A stretch of DNA of 64,000 nt from Pseudoflavitalea sp. G-6-1-2 (GCF_012927185.1 NZ_JABBGB010000001.1:930001-994000), one strand, 5' to 3'. Counted from the stretch's first letter, positions 1 to 8,740 are shown. The notes: a model not told the origin generated them from the sequence alone. A program made the numbers and translations.

Positions 1-50
1 AAACTAATTTTGGAACAGAGGGCATTTATTTTCGATAACAAACGTATCTA

Positions 51-806
51 ATGTTAGTAAGACTCATTAATAAGGCTGCCGGCAAGTTTGGATTTGAGCT
101 GACAAAAAAAGAACCTTCGCTTAGCTTCGACATCAAGCAGGATAAGGCTTTCATGGACATTTACAATAAATGCCAACCCTTCACCATGACCAGTGCAGAA
201 CGGATGTACAGCTTATACAAGGCCATCGAGTACACGCTCGCAAAAAACATTCAGGGAGACTTTGTGGAATGCGGTGTTTGGAGAGGAGGAAGCTCCATGC
301 TGATAGCCTTGACCCTTCTCCAGAAAGGCATAAGCAACAGAAATATTTATCTGTACGATACTTTCGAGGGAATGAGTGCGCCTACCGAAGCAGACATCGC
401 TCATTCGGGCGATAGCGCCAGCAAACTATTGAGCGAGCAGGATAAAGCCAAAGATGATTCCGTTTGGTGTTATTCGCCAATCGATGCAGTGAAGGCCAAC
501 CTGATCTCAACAGGCTATCCAGAAAACCAGCTCCACTTCGTAAAAGGCAAAGTTGAGGATACATTGCCACACACTTCTCCATCGAATATTGCACTGCTTA
601 GGCTGGATACAGATTGGTATGAGTCAACAAAAGTTGAAATGGAAATACTCTACCCACTGCTGCAACGCGAAGGCATTCTTATTATCGATGATTTTGGCTT
701 TTGGGAAGGCGCCCGAAAAGCAGTAATGGAATATTTTGAGAAGACCGGTCAAAAACCTTTCATACACAGAATTGATGATACGGGAAGGCTGGTGATCAAA
801 AGCTGA
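51..806 (+). CDS. TylF/MycF-like O-methyltransferase
   Basis: This 251-residue protein resembles the macrocin O-methyltransferase (TylF) family of SAM-dependent, metal-dependent sugar methyltransferases. The SAM-binding loop is seen as FVECGVWRGGSS near residues 71-82. The family's metal-binding acidic motifs appear as LRLDTDWYEST near residue 183 and IIDDFG near residue 211. No signal peptide is visible, so it should be cytoplasmic. Such enzymes usually methylate sugars in natural products or surface polysaccharides; the substrate here cannot be read from the sequence. A second methyltransferase-like gene (2192-3064) lies nearby, which would fit a glycan-decoration role, but that link is inference. 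Confidence 0.85.
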   Translation: MLVRLINKAAGKFGFELTKKEPSLSFDIKQDKAFMDIYNKCQPFTMTSAERMYSLYKAIEYTLAKNIQGDFVECGVWRGGSSMLIALTLLQKGISNRNIYLYDTFEGMSAPTEADIAHSGDSASKLLSEQDKAKDDSVWCYSPIDAVKANLISTGYPENQLHFVKGKVEDTLPHTSPSNIALLRLDTDWYESTKVEMEILYPLLQREGILIIDDFGFWEGARKAVMEYFEKTGQKPFIHRIDDTGRLVIKS

Positions 807-935
807 TGCAATGCGAACGAATCCATAGTTATTAAATGCTATGCGTTTTTCTGCTGGTATTAAAGCCGGGCATAATACCTACCTTTCTGATTAATTACCA
901 TTAAGCGGAAATCTATCTCAAAAAAGCTCTGCCCT

Positions 936-2135
936 ATGCGATTATTATTCTTCATTTGTTTTATTTCTCTTTCAGTTTCATCCGTACAAAGTCAGCCAAC
1001 CAACAAGAAACCCATTCTAACCGGAGCAGAGCAGGTGAATAAATACCTGCCATACCTGAAAGGAAAAAGAGTGGCGATCATGGCCAACCTAACTACAATC
1101 ATTGGCAAGAAGCACCTGGTTGATAGTCTTCAGTCGCTTGGCGTAAAGATTGTAAAGGTGTTCGGTCCTGAGCATGGTTTCAGAGGCAATGCAGGTGCGG
1201 GAGTAGATGTAAAAGATGAAGTAGACGCTGCTACAGGCATCCCCATTATTTCTTTATACGGACCCAAAAATAAACCCAGCAAGCAGGATCTGGTGGATGT
1301 GGATATTCTCATCTACGACCTGCAGGATGTTGGTGTTCGGTATTACACCAATATCAATGCACTCGTTCGGTTAATGGATGCCTGTTATGAAAGCGGAAAA
1401 GAAATGCTGATACTCGACAGGCCCAATCCAAACGCATATCTGATAGACGGTCCCATCCTGGATATGAAGTACAAATCAGGAATCGGCATGTTTCCTATTC
1501 CTATGTCTCATGGATTAACTGTTGGTGAGTTTGCACAAATGGCCAACGGTGAAGGCTGGCTCACCAATAAAGCGAAATGTAAGATCAAAGTAATACCGGT
1601 AGCAAATTATAATCATGATATGGAATATGTGTTGCCTGTAAAACCCTCTCCGAATCTGAATACGCAGCAGGCGATTATGTTGTATCCTTCTGTGTGCATG
1701 TTTGAAGCCACTTACCTCAATCATGGCAGAGGCACTTATTTCCCGTTTACTGTTTTTGGAAGTCCGGAATTAAAAGGGATTTATGAGTTCTCATACACAC
1801 CTACCAGCATAAAAGGTATGTCTGCAACACCGTTGTTCATGGATCAGGTATGTTATGGGATCGATCTGCGGAATTATGATGTAAGCAAGTTGCGCAAAAG
1901 CAAAAAGATCAATCTGCAATGGATAATGGAGCTGTATAAAGCGCATCCGCATAAAGAAAAGTTCTTCGATTCGAAGCTGAGCAAGGAGATGAATGCGATT
2001 GAAATACAGATTGGCTCTGGTCTTTTCCGTCAGCAAATTATCGATGGAAAATCGGAAGAAGAGATCAGGAAGAGCTGGGAGCCGGGCTTGAGTAATTATA
2101 AGGTGATGCGTAAAAAATATTTATTGTATCCCTGA
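936..2135 (+). CDS. NamZ-like exo-beta-N-acetylmuramidase (DUF1343)
   Basis: This 399-residue protein has an N-terminal signal peptide (hydrophobic stretch at residues 3-18, then Ser-Gln-Pro) followed by a DUF1343 domain. Recognisable family blocks are FGPEHGFRG, YDLQDVGVRYYT, LDRPNP, MSHGLTVGE, SPNLNT and NHGRGTYFPF. Characterised DUF1343 proteins (NamZ) remove terminal N-acetylmuramic acid from peptidoglycan fragments, so a periplasmic cell-wall salvage role is likely. The gene stands alone with a 130-nt gap upstream; no other muropeptide-recycling gene is adjacent. Length is typical for the family. Confidence 0.88.
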   Translation: MRLLFFICFISLSVSSVQSQPTNKKPILTGAEQVNKYLPYLKGKRVAIMANLTTIIGKKHLVDSLQSLGVKIVKVFGPEHGFRGNAGAGVDVKDEVDAATGIPIISLYGPKNKPSKQDLVDVDILIYDLQDVGVRYYTNINALVRLMDACYESGKEMLILDRPNPNAYLIDGPILDMKYKSGIGMFPIPMSHGLTVGEFAQMANGEGWLTNKAKCKIKVIPVANYNHDMEYVLPVKPSPNLNTQQAIMLYPSVCMFEATYLNHGRGTYFPFTVFGSPELKGIYEFSYTPTSIKGMSATPLFMDQVCYGIDLRNYDVSKLRKSKKINLQWIMELYKAHPHKEKFFDSKLSKEMNAIEIQIGSGLFRQQIIDGKSEEEIRKSWEPGLSNYKVMRKKYLLYP

Positions 2136-2191
2136 TAGCAGACTAACGAATGCCCAATCTGTGAACTATCATTTCCCCCTAATACCCAACC

Positions 2192-3064
2192 ATGCCAATC
2201 ACTACTTATATCAAGAGGCTTATTTATCCATTATATATTTATCAAAGGATCACCTCAGCGAAAAGAAAAGAACTGCGCCGGTTATTCGATCATTTCAGAA
2301 AGCCAGAGAATAATTTGTCTTTGGGCAGCAAATTGCAAATTCAGCTGTTCAGTAATATGGAGGAAGATGGGATCATTTTGAGATTGATCGCTTCTTTAGG
2401 AATAGAAAAAGGCTATTTTATCGATATCGGCTCAAACGACTGTATCAACAGCAACTGTGCGAATCTGGCATTCAACTTTGAATGGAAAGGCGTGTTTGTG
2501 GATGCGGATGAAAAGCTCCTGAAGATCGGAAAACGGAACTACAGGTTTTTCAATAAAGAAACAGGTAACCGGTTTGTACAAAGTTTTCTCACTGCAGAGA
2601 ATATCAATAGCATTATAAAGGAGAATAGCAGCACAGAGGAAATCGACTTTCTGAATATCGATATAGATGGGGATGATTATGCCATCTGGAAGGCAATCGA
2701 CTGTATTCAGCCCAAAATCGTTCTCGTGGAGAACAAAATTGAATATGGAACACATGATATAATTGTGCCTGCAACGGAACCATTTCTGTCATCGGAATGG
2801 GGAGCTTCTCTGGTGAGCTTCAATAAACTGGCAAATCAAAAAGGATATTCCCTGGTGGCTACAAACCGCGAAGGGTTCAATGCATTTTTTATGAGGAACG
2901 ATTGCCTGAAAACTTCAGGGCTTCAGGTGCTGTCTGTGGTGCAGGTTTTGAACAGGAGACATATAAAGAATTCCTTTTATTCGCAGGAGGTGATGATGCC
3001 ATTGATTGAAAGCTGCAAGAGGGAGGAGGCTGAAAAGAAAAAGCGACTACAACTTTCGCTGTAA
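2192..3064 (+). CDS. FkbM-like SAM-dependent methyltransferase
   Basis: The 290-residue product has the pattern of a FkbM-type methyltransferase: a SAM-binding loop (FIDIGSNDC near residue 76), an acidic strand end (VFVDADEK), and a second acidic motif (LNIDIDGDDY near residue 154) followed by ENKIEY. It lacks a signal peptide. The substrate is unknown; FkbM relatives methylate polyketide or glycan hydroxyls. The last codons lie inside a hairpin that reads as the native terminator of the opposite-strand tRNA-Phe gene, so the gene ends immediately at the junction of the integrated element. Confidence 0.7.
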   Translation: MPITTYIKRLIYPLYIYQRITSAKRKELRRLFDHFRKPENNLSLGSKLQIQLFSNMEEDGIILRLIASLGIEKGYFIDIGSNDCINSNCANLAFNFEWKGVFVDADEKLLKIGKRNYRFFNKETGNRFVQSFLTAENINSIIKENSSTEEIDFLNIDIDGDDYAIWKAIDCIQPKIVLVENKIEYGTHDIIVPATEPFLSSEWGASLVSFNKLANQKGYSLVATNREGFNAFFMRNDCLKTSGLQVLSVVQVLNRRHIKNSFYSQEVMMPLIESCKREEAEKKKRLQLSL

Positions 3065-3069
3065 TCGCT
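3034..3069 (-). terminator. displaced tRNA-Phe terminator
   Basis: Read on the minus strand, AGCGATTAC pairs with GTAGTCGCT (one G-U pair) and is followed by a T-rich run. It sits directly beyond the partial tRNA-Phe copy at 3078-3120, so it was probably the terminator of the original tRNA gene before the element inserted. A hairpin with the same stem lies at 10049-10081. Confidence 0.6.
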
Positions 3070-3075
3070 TCTTTT

Positions 3076-3120
3076 TGTGGTGCGAGACGGGATCGAACCG
3101 CCGACACAAGGATTTTCAGT
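3076..3120 (+). repeat. attL: 45-bp direct repeat, partial tRNA-Phe
   Basis: These 45 bases are identical to 10091-10135. They include nucleotides 31-73 of tRNA-Phe (minus strand), from the anticodon stem to the discriminator base, plus two flanking bases. The 5' part of the tRNA is missing here, as expected for the displaced 3' end left after integration into a tRNA gene. Confidence 0.92.
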
Positions 3121-3224
3121 GTTGAAAACAGCAACTTTACATGGGTCTAAAAAACGCTAATCATCTAAGGAGCAGCTTTTTAGATATATTGTAATTTCAT
3201 ACTAGACCACGTAAATACATAAAT

Positions 3225-3244
3225 TGTTGTACCTATGTTGTACC
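3225..3244 (+). repeat. left subterminal repeat, TGTTGTACC x2
   Basis: Two copies of TGTTGTACC separated by TA. The same 20 bases occur at 10024-10043 near the other end in the same orientation. The position inside both attachment sites suggests integrase or excisionase arm-type binding sites; this role is inferred. Confidence 0.6.
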
Positions 3245-3272
3245 AATCTTAGGTAGCAACTAATGGTACTGG

Positions 3273-3569
3273 TTAGTCTTCCAGATCAGGAATTGTCCCT
3301 TTCATCACATGATCCGGGGTCTTCAGTCTGGGCGAGATATTTTCCCAAACCTTTCTTGCCTCATCTTCTGGAAACGTGCCTAACACGTGGTAGGGATTTA
3401 TTGTATCAGTCTTGCTGACCCAGAATCCGAACGCTTTAAATGAGTTGATAAAATCTGAGTGATCGTCATTTTGAAAGTAGACAATCCATTTATCTGATAC
3501 CTCTTCAACCTTGACAACTGCCTTCCGGTTACTAACCACAGTTTTAAAGAACTTTAATTCGTAAGTCAT
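3273..3569 (-). CDS. hypothetical protein, element-borne
   Basis: A 98-residue protein starting MTYELKFF and ending KGTIPDLED is not recognised. It is soluble, charged and has no membrane segment. An upstream in-frame ATG at 3605 would add 12 residues, but a TACATTTG box (TAnnTTTG, 3588-3595) lies between the two ATGs, which favours the downstream start. It is the leftmost gene of the element, transcribed toward attL. The sequence gives no function. Confidence 0.5.
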   Translation of the reverse strand: MTYELKFFKTVVSNRKAVVKVEEVSDKWIVYFQNDDHSDFINSFKAFGFWVSKTDTINPYHVLGTFPEDEARKVWENISPRLKTPDHVMKGTIPDLED

Positions 3570-3714
3570 CTTACAAAATTTAGGATGCAAATGTACTGAT
3601 TTCATTGAAGCTGGTTCGATAAGAATCTATCTGCTTTTTAATGAGTGTTAGTCAATATTATGTGTGTATAGTTCACGACGAAAATTCCCAATAAACTGCT
3701 GTTCAACCGTACCT

Positions 3715-3744
3715 CTGCTGTACCACTCAAACAAGGTACAGCAG
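3715..3744. repeat. inverted repeat CTGCTGTACC / GGTACAGCAG
   Basis: Perfect 10-bp arms separated by 10 bases. A further GTACC lies 11 bases to the left of the one in the left arm, the same spacing as in the end repeats at 3225 and 10024. It is likely a binding site for the same element-encoded protein. It lies just beyond the 3' end of the truncated RadC-like gene. Confidence 0.5.
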
Positions 3745-3755
3745 CATGTCCTCTC

Positions 3756-4022
3756 TCAAAATCGTTTTACGCCAAAAGTCCACGTTATGCCTCCTGTTGC
3801 CACCTCAGAAATTGCCATACAGCGATTGCTCCTATCCAGCAGCATAATTTTGAACTGCTCGACAAGCTGGATTTTGTCTTTGTCCCAGTTGTCTAAAAAC
3901 AATTTATAAGCGTCTTTTGCCTCCTTGATCTTAGGTCTTTCTGACGGCTTAATTTGATTGCGATAGATAAGCTCCACTCGCGCAATGTTGAATGCTTGTT
4001 CAATAGGTAACGTATCAATCAT
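3756..4022 (-). pseudogene. truncated RadC-like JAB-domain protein
   Basis: The 88 residues match the N-terminal part of the short RadC/JAB proteins common on Bacteroidota mobile elements, with blocks like RPKI..AKDAY, NWDKDKIQLVEQFK, MLLDRSNR and ISEVATGGIT. After GGIT the frame continues with an unrelated tail of ten residues and stops. The MPN-type metal site (HxH...SxxD), which should follow, is absent and was not found in the next bases in another frame. The start overlaps the stop of the upstream toprim-like gene by four bases (ATGA), so the two were co-translated. Probably a 3'-truncated remnant. Confidence 0.65.
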
Positions 4023-4672
4023 TCATTACCTCTCAAACCCAGTTTTGAAACAAGAAAATGATTGAGGTCTTTATGTTCTTTGTATTGATGCCGCATACAA
4101 CTATGGCGCAGTTCATTTTGAGTTCCGCAAAAACTTGCCAAGTAATTGGTTGCTTTGTCTCCTGCTTTCCGATTGGGAAACCATGTATACACCGTTTTAT
4201 AAGTGTAGTTCTGAATCAGGGGCGGAGCTTCTTTTAAAAATCGTAAGGAATGCAAAACAATTGCGTCATCCTCATGTTTTACCTTGCCTTTTATGCGAAG
4301 CCATGAAAGAAAATCCTTTCTGTGCAGGAATAAATGGACTTTTTCTTGTATTTCTTTCGTTCCCCGGATAAAAGAAATGTCTTCTTTTCTTACATAGCTT
4401 TCCAAAAACTTAGTGCAGAAATAGTAGCCGCCGGATTCATTCTTCATACCAAGTGCCAGAAAGCTCTTGTTTTTTTCATGGTTGTAGATCCGCAGTTCTC
4501 TGAAATAAGATTTAGCAAGAAGTTCGGGAATGCCTTGATATTCCGCAAACCTTATTAAAGCAACATTCTTCAGTCTTTTTACTTCTTTGAGTTCAAGAGA
4601 TTGGGGGGCTGGTGGTCGCTCCTTTTCTGAAATTTGGGCAATAGGGTTCTTATTTGTTTGTGTGACTTTCAC
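4019..4672 (-). CDS. degenerate toprim (primase-like) protein
   Basis: The 217-residue product aligns by eye with the toprim half of the small CHC2/toprim primases found on Bacteroidota mobile elements: YQGIPELLAKSYFREL, FLALGMKNESGGYYF, DFLSWL, DDAIVLHSL, KAGDKATNYL and HKDLNHFLV. The N-terminal CHC2 zinc finger is missing. The catalytic residues also look lost: the expected Glu before the DFLS block is replaced by LHRKD (residues 116-120), and the expected DxD before KAG reads PNR (166-168). It may keep a structural or DNA-binding role or be decaying. It overlaps the downstream RadC-like fragment by four bases. Confidence 0.6.
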   Translation of the reverse strand: MKVTQTNKNPIAQISEKERPPAPQSLELKEVKRLKNVALIRFAEYQGIPELLAKSYFRELRIYNHEKNKSFLALGMKNESGGYYFCTKFLESYVRKEDISFIRGTKEIQEKVHLFLHRKDFLSWLRIKGKVKHEDDAIVLHSLRFLKEAPPLIQNYTYKTVYTWFPNRKAGDKATNYLASFCGTQNELRHSCMRHQYKEHKDLNHFLVSKLGLRGNE

Positions 4673-4727
4673 AGCAAACTCCTTTTATAGAGGTTAGTTT
4701 TTTTATTGAGTTGTTTAAGAATTAGCC

Positions 4728-4925
4728 TTAGAAAAACTTGGTTTGGTTTTCTAAGAATGCATCAAGCTCAGTAAGTCGGTAATACGTTCTTCCAAACCTC
4801 TTGATGAGCTTTAAGTTATAACGATTAGTGCTGTGCCATACGGCAAGTGTTCCGGGCGATTTACCAAGATATTTTGCCGCTTCTTTTCGTGTTAGCAAAA
4901 AATCGCCAACTACTTTGTCTGTCAT
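4728..4925 (-). CDS. AlpA/excisionase-like HTH protein
   Basis: A 65-residue protein with a single MerR-type winged helix-turn-helix as in AlpA and excisionase proteins: LLTRKEAAKYLGKSPGTLAVW followed by RFGRTYYRLTELDAFL. Such proteins bind DNA near attachment sites to direct excision or regulate the integrase. It lies upstream of the toprim-like gene with a 55-nt gap and is divergent from the integrase side. Target sites could be the CGGCTACA or TGTACC repeats in this element; that is inference. Confidence 0.75.
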   Translation of the reverse strand: MTDKVVGDFLLTRKEAAKYLGKSPGTLAVWHSTNRYNLKLIKRFGRTYYRLTELDAFLENQTKFF

Positions 4926-5173
4926 TTATCCCTCCGGGTTATTTTATTGAGGATGTTAACCTCGTGTTTTGGAGGGGTGTAGATACGGAAATATTTTATG
5001 ACGGTCAACAATAGGCCGTGAAAGTTTAAACTGATTAAAGGTCAATGCGAGTTGATTGATACCAATGTATGCATGGGCAATTTTATGAAGTGAATTTTGT
5101 TTTAATCACAATTGGGATTTTGAAATGAAAATTTTGCATCTGCTATGCCTTGCGCTGATTTCAGAGAGGAAAC

Positions 5174-5386
5174 ATGAAAACCATTTGTCAGGCATCCGAT
5201 TCTCATCAACCTTCAATTCAAGAATTGGAAAACACATTGAAAATTGCAGCAAAAGTTGTTGCGATGTATGGCGAAGTTTATTTGACGGGATTTCTTCGAT
5301 TGCAAAAAGAAATAGAAGTAGCCAAAGAAGCTCATGAAGCCAGATCCGTTGCCATTGCTCTCGCCAGAGAAATTGCAGGAGCGTAG
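5174..5386 (+). CDS. small helical hypothetical protein
   Basis: A 70-residue, probably all-helical protein (ELENTLKIAAKVVAMYGEVYL..., then Ala/Glu/Arg-rich helices). An AGAGGA purine stretch lies just before the ATG, which supports translation. It is not recognised. It lies upstream of the integrase in the same direction, with the CGGCTACA repeats between. It could be a small regulator or accessory of the element, but nothing in the sequence shows this. Confidence 0.45.
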   Translation: MKTICQASDSHQPSIQELENTLKIAAKVVAMYGEVYLTGFLRLQKEIEVAKEAHEARSVAIALAREIAGA

Positions 5387-5440
5387 TCTTAAAAAGGTTG
5401 TTATTATTTCCTCGTTTGCTATGATGGCATATTGAAATTC

Positions 5441-5472
5441 CGGCTACATAGTCGGCTACAAAAGCGGCTACA
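5441..5472 (+). repeat. CGGCTACA x3, 12-bp period
   Basis: Three copies of CGGCTACA start at 5441, 5453 and 5465, exactly 12 bases apart. With the pair at 5660-5679 they make five copies within the 314-base gene-free stretch upstream of the integrase (5387-5700). The regular spacing suggests protein-binding iterons on nearly the same helix face. No other feature was seen in this stretch. Confidence 0.6.
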
Positions 5473-5659
5473 CTAGAATTTCATGAAATATATTCTACAA
5501 TCATTTCAACAACATAGGAGCGTGGAACTCTTAGCTATGCCGCCTGCCCAGGGAGCCATTTTCAATCTGAATCGGTCTTAATTCCATTAAACAGGTGATT
5601 GATTTCATTCAAATCACACCTGTCATTGCCTTTTCTGCTGCAAATTGCCTTCCCATTTC

Positions 5660-5679
5660 CGGCTACAAATCCGGCTACA
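5660..5679 (+). repeat. CGGCTACA x2, 12-bp period
   Basis: Two copies of CGGCTACA start at 5660 and 5672, again 12 bases apart, ending 21 bases before the integrase start codon. They probably bind the integrase or the HTH protein and may control integrase expression. Confidence 0.6.
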
Positions 5680-5700
5680 TAGCTCAGACCATGAGAAGTA

Positions 5701-7005
5701 ATGCAGTATCTGACAAGGATAAATAACCACTATTATTTTTACCGTCGTATCCCGGAAGAAATACAGGAATTTGATCCCCGCAAGTACATCCGCATATCCC
5801 TGAAAACGGATTGCCAAAAGGTCGCCCAAAAGCTGGCACTGGCCCGAAATGACCAGATAGAAGCATACTGGAATGATTTAGTTCAAACCGGACAAAAGCA
5901 TTGCCACAGCGTCTATCAAGATCTGGTCAAAAGGGCAAAGCTGTTTGGTTTCTCATACGTACATAATTCCTTGTTTGCCTCATTGCCTATCAACGAGGTA
6001 ATCGAGCGATACACGCATGTAGAAAAGGAACAGTTTAACGAAAGGCATGTAGAGGCAGTTCTGGGCAAAGAAGAACCTCCAGCACTCAAAGTTGATGAGG
6101 CGTTGGTCAAATATTGGGGATTTGCCAAAGACAGAGTAATAAACAAGTCCCCTAATCAATTTCGGAAGTGGCGCAATCCTCGCCAGAATGCAATTGAAAA
6201 CTTCATCAATTGTATCGGAAACAAAGAGCTTTCCAAAATCACACGCGATGACATTTTGAAATTTCGAGATTGGTGGCTTGGCCGTATTGAAAAGGAAAAT
6301 CTTGCGAAGAACAGTGCGAATAAGAATTTTACGCATGTAAAAGATGTTATCGAGACTGTAAGCACAAACCTGAAGCTTGGTTTAGACATCGACCATCTGT
6401 TTGTAAAACTATTTTTGAGCGAAGACGATGCTGGTACCTATCCACCTTTTGAGATGGAATGGCTTGTAAACAAACTGCTGAAAGTCGAAAACTTCATTGA
6501 TCTTGATAGTCAAGCAATGTGGGCAGTCTTTGCATTTTCGGAAACTGGTGCAGGTCTGGCTGAATTGTTGAGCTTGTTGCCGGAAGATATTCACCTGAAT
6601 ACTGAAGTTCCGTACATCTCTATCAAGCGGCGACGCGGAAAAAGTTCCAAAACAATGTTCCGTCCTCGTGAGATTCCGTTAGTTGGATTTGCGCTGGACG
6701 CCTTTAGGTCTTGTCCGAAAGGCTTTACTGATTATCTGGATCAGCCAGACACCTTAGGCACAAAAATCGGGGTTTATCTACGCGAAAGAGCTTTGTATCC
6801 TTCAGATGAGCACGTACTCTATTCACTTCGGCACAGCTTTCAGGACAGGCTTATAGACGTAGATGCACCAGACCGGGTTCAGGCTGAATTGATTGGGCAT
6901 AAATTCAATCGTCAGAAGTACGGCAAAGGCCCTACACTTCAGAAAAAGATGGAGTGGATGAAAAAGGTACAGCTAAAGGCAGTGATGGAGAATCCAATCA
7001 GTTGA
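5701..7005 (+). CDS. DUF6538-type tyrosine site-specific integrase
   Basis: This 434-residue protein is a tyrosine recombinase and the likely integrase of the tRNA-Phe element. The N-terminus (YLTRINNHYYFYRRIPEEIQ) resembles DUF6538. The catalytic domain shows REIPLVG, YSLRHSF (Arg377, His378), LIGHK and the probable nucleophile in QKYGKG (Tyr407). Its C-terminal half resembles integrases best known from Proteobacteria, hinting at transfer. The motif that normally carries the first catalytic arginine (TGxRxxE) reads TGAGLAE, with Gly285 in the Arg position, so activity may be lost or altered. No separate recombination-directionality gene is seen other than the HTH protein at 4728-4925. Confidence 0.88.
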   Translation: MQYLTRINNHYYFYRRIPEEIQEFDPRKYIRISLKTDCQKVAQKLALARNDQIEAYWNDLVQTGQKHCHSVYQDLVKRAKLFGFSYVHNSLFASLPINEVIERYTHVEKEQFNERHVEAVLGKEEPPALKVDEALVKYWGFAKDRVINKSPNQFRKWRNPRQNAIENFINCIGNKELSKITRDDILKFRDWWLGRIEKENLAKNSANKNFTHVKDVIETVSTNLKLGLDIDHLFVKLFLSEDDAGTYPPFEMEWLVNKLLKVENFIDLDSQAMWAVFAFSETGAGLAELLSLLPEDIHLNTEVPYISIKRRRGKSSKTMFRPREIPLVGFALDAFRSCPKGFTDYLDQPDTLGTKIGVYLRERALYPSDEHVLYSLRHSFQDRLIDVDAPDRVQAELIGHKFNRQKYGKGPTLQKKMEWMKKVQLKAVMENPIS

Positions 7006-7032
7006 TAGAAAAAAATTGATGGCCAATTAAAT

Positions 7033-8739
7033 CTAGGCGCTTGATTTTGTTTCTTGATATTTCTGTTTCAGAAACCTGTTTTGTTTTGTAAAACGTGCCC
7101 GAATATATTCATTTAGATCTGGCAAATCATTTGTTAAGCGATCTGAGTTTATTGTCAAAATGTATTGTGTGCCTTCAAAAGCAGCCTTGTCGGTCAGAAA
7201 ACTAATGCTTCGGTTTAAGGTGTCCTGATCAACGTCAAAAATATTATCATGTATTAAAAACCCCGGATGCCTTTTCTGGGTATAATCATTAAGGAGCAAA
7301 GCAATGTCGTAAATAAATACCTTTTCTCTTTCAACACTATGACTTCCATCGTCTGCTATACGCATTATGATTTCAACGACCTGTTTTGTGTTCGTGTGCT
7401 TTAATTGAAATGATGCTTGCTTGTTTCCTTGAATATATTCGTGAATACTTAAAATCGTTCTCTCGAAATTGTCAGTTATCTTTTTTTGCTCTTGGATTAA
7501 TGACTGAAGCTTCAATAATTCCTTTTCTTTTTCAGTTTTTGCTTTTTGCTTGTCAATTTCCAGCTGATCATATCGATCAACAAAACTTCGGAGTTGTGCA
7601 AGTTGGTCGGATTTTTCCTTGAATGCTGCGTATGTCTGTTTCAGACTCTTTAAGTCCCCCTGTTGGTTGAGGACTTTTAGGGATTTTGTGTATTGTTGGT
7701 CAAGAGCCGAAAGCTCCTTTTCAAACCTATTCACCTCTTTAGTCAGAATGGTACGTCTTTCTGTAATCAGTTTGTTTTGGAACTCGTCTATTTTGTCTTT
7801 AAATCTTATGGCCTCATCAAGACTTTTTTTAACTAGTGAACCTAGCCCTTGTTTTAATTGTTCGTAAAATTCTGCTATTTCGGCAGGATCTATGTCCACC
7901 CTCTGGGATACGTATTTAAGCTTAGATAGTTGTTGTTTTAAAATACCTTTTTGGGTTCGTCTTGAGTCTATCTCTTCTTCAAGCTTGATTAATTCAGACT
8001 TTATTACTTCATAGCCTGAAATATTTTCCAATTTATCTATACTTTCTTCAATTGCTTTTACTTCGCTGTCTAATTCATTTAAATCAGATCTTGCATCATC
8101 AATATCCTTTTGTCGGATCAGCAAAACGTTTTCCTTTATTCTGGAAATGTCTTTTTGTATTTCGTCAATAATATTTATATGCTGCTTTATTAGTTCGTAT
8201 AAACTAATATCAATGCCTAAAAGGTATAAATGTGGAGAGTAGTCGTCAGCTATTCTTAGTTTTGTGTCATAACAGCCTATTAAAGACTTAAATTCAGAAC
8301 GTTCATCCCTTATTAAGGGGCCAAGCATCGTTCTAAAGGAAGGATAAGGGTCTTCGGAATTGAAAAAAAGCTTTTCCGTCAGGAAATTATTTGCGTCTTC
8401 GATTTTACTGAAAACTGTCTTGGTATTATTTTCTATTATTGTTGGAGTTTCTGCCTCAGCTATTGACCTTTGAATAGTATAGTTTTTACCATGTAACTGA
8501 AAGTCTAGGCAAATTTGAACATCATGCGGAAATGTTTCTTTGGGTATTTGAGCAACCCTGCTACTTGATTTCCTTTTAAAGAAGGCGAAATTTATGAACT
8601 CAACACATAAGGATTTTCCTACTCCGTTTCTTTTGTCACTTGTTTCGTCTTTTTCTCCTAAAATTATATTGAACCCAGAAGTAAAATTAATCGGGTCGAT
8701 TATTGAGGGTTCTGTATATAATTTAGTTAGAATAAGCAT
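7033..8739 (-). CDS. ABC-3C system ATPase (DUF2326)
   Basis: The 568-residue product is an SMC/Rad50-like ATPase of the ABC-three-component type. A Walker A (NGVGKS, residues 38-43) follows a long loop after IILGEKDE. A Glu/Lys-rich coiled coil spans roughly residues 185-440. A signature-like segment (SHSVEREKVFIYDIA) and a Walker B-like HDNIFD (497-502) form the C-terminal DUF2326 head. It is the last gene of a three-gene operon, starting one base after the middle component stops. In ABC-3C systems such ATPases are predicted to sense invasive nucleic acid and control an effector; that role is inferred from the family. Confidence 0.85.
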   Translation of the reverse strand: MLILTKLYTEPSIIDPINFTSGFNIILGEKDETSDKRNGVGKSLCVEFINFAFFKRKSSSRVAQIPKETFPHDVQICLDFQLHGKNYTIQRSIAEAETPTIIENNTKTVFSKIEDANNFLTEKLFFNSEDPYPSFRTMLGPLIRDERSEFKSLIGCYDTKLRIADDYSPHLYLLGIDISLYELIKQHINIIDEIQKDISRIKENVLLIRQKDIDDARSDLNELDSEVKAIEESIDKLENISGYEVIKSELIKLEEEIDSRRTQKGILKQQLSKLKYVSQRVDIDPAEIAEFYEQLKQGLGSLVKKSLDEAIRFKDKIDEFQNKLITERRTILTKEVNRFEKELSALDQQYTKSLKVLNQQGDLKSLKQTYAAFKEKSDQLAQLRSFVDRYDQLEIDKQKAKTEKEKELLKLQSLIQEQKKITDNFERTILSIHEYIQGNKQASFQLKHTNTKQVVEIIMRIADDGSHSVEREKVFIYDIALLLNDYTQKRHPGFLIHDNIFDVDQDTLNRSISFLTDKAAFEGTQYILTINSDRLTNDLPDLNEYIRARFTKQNRFLKQKYQETKSSA

Positions 8740-8740
8740 A

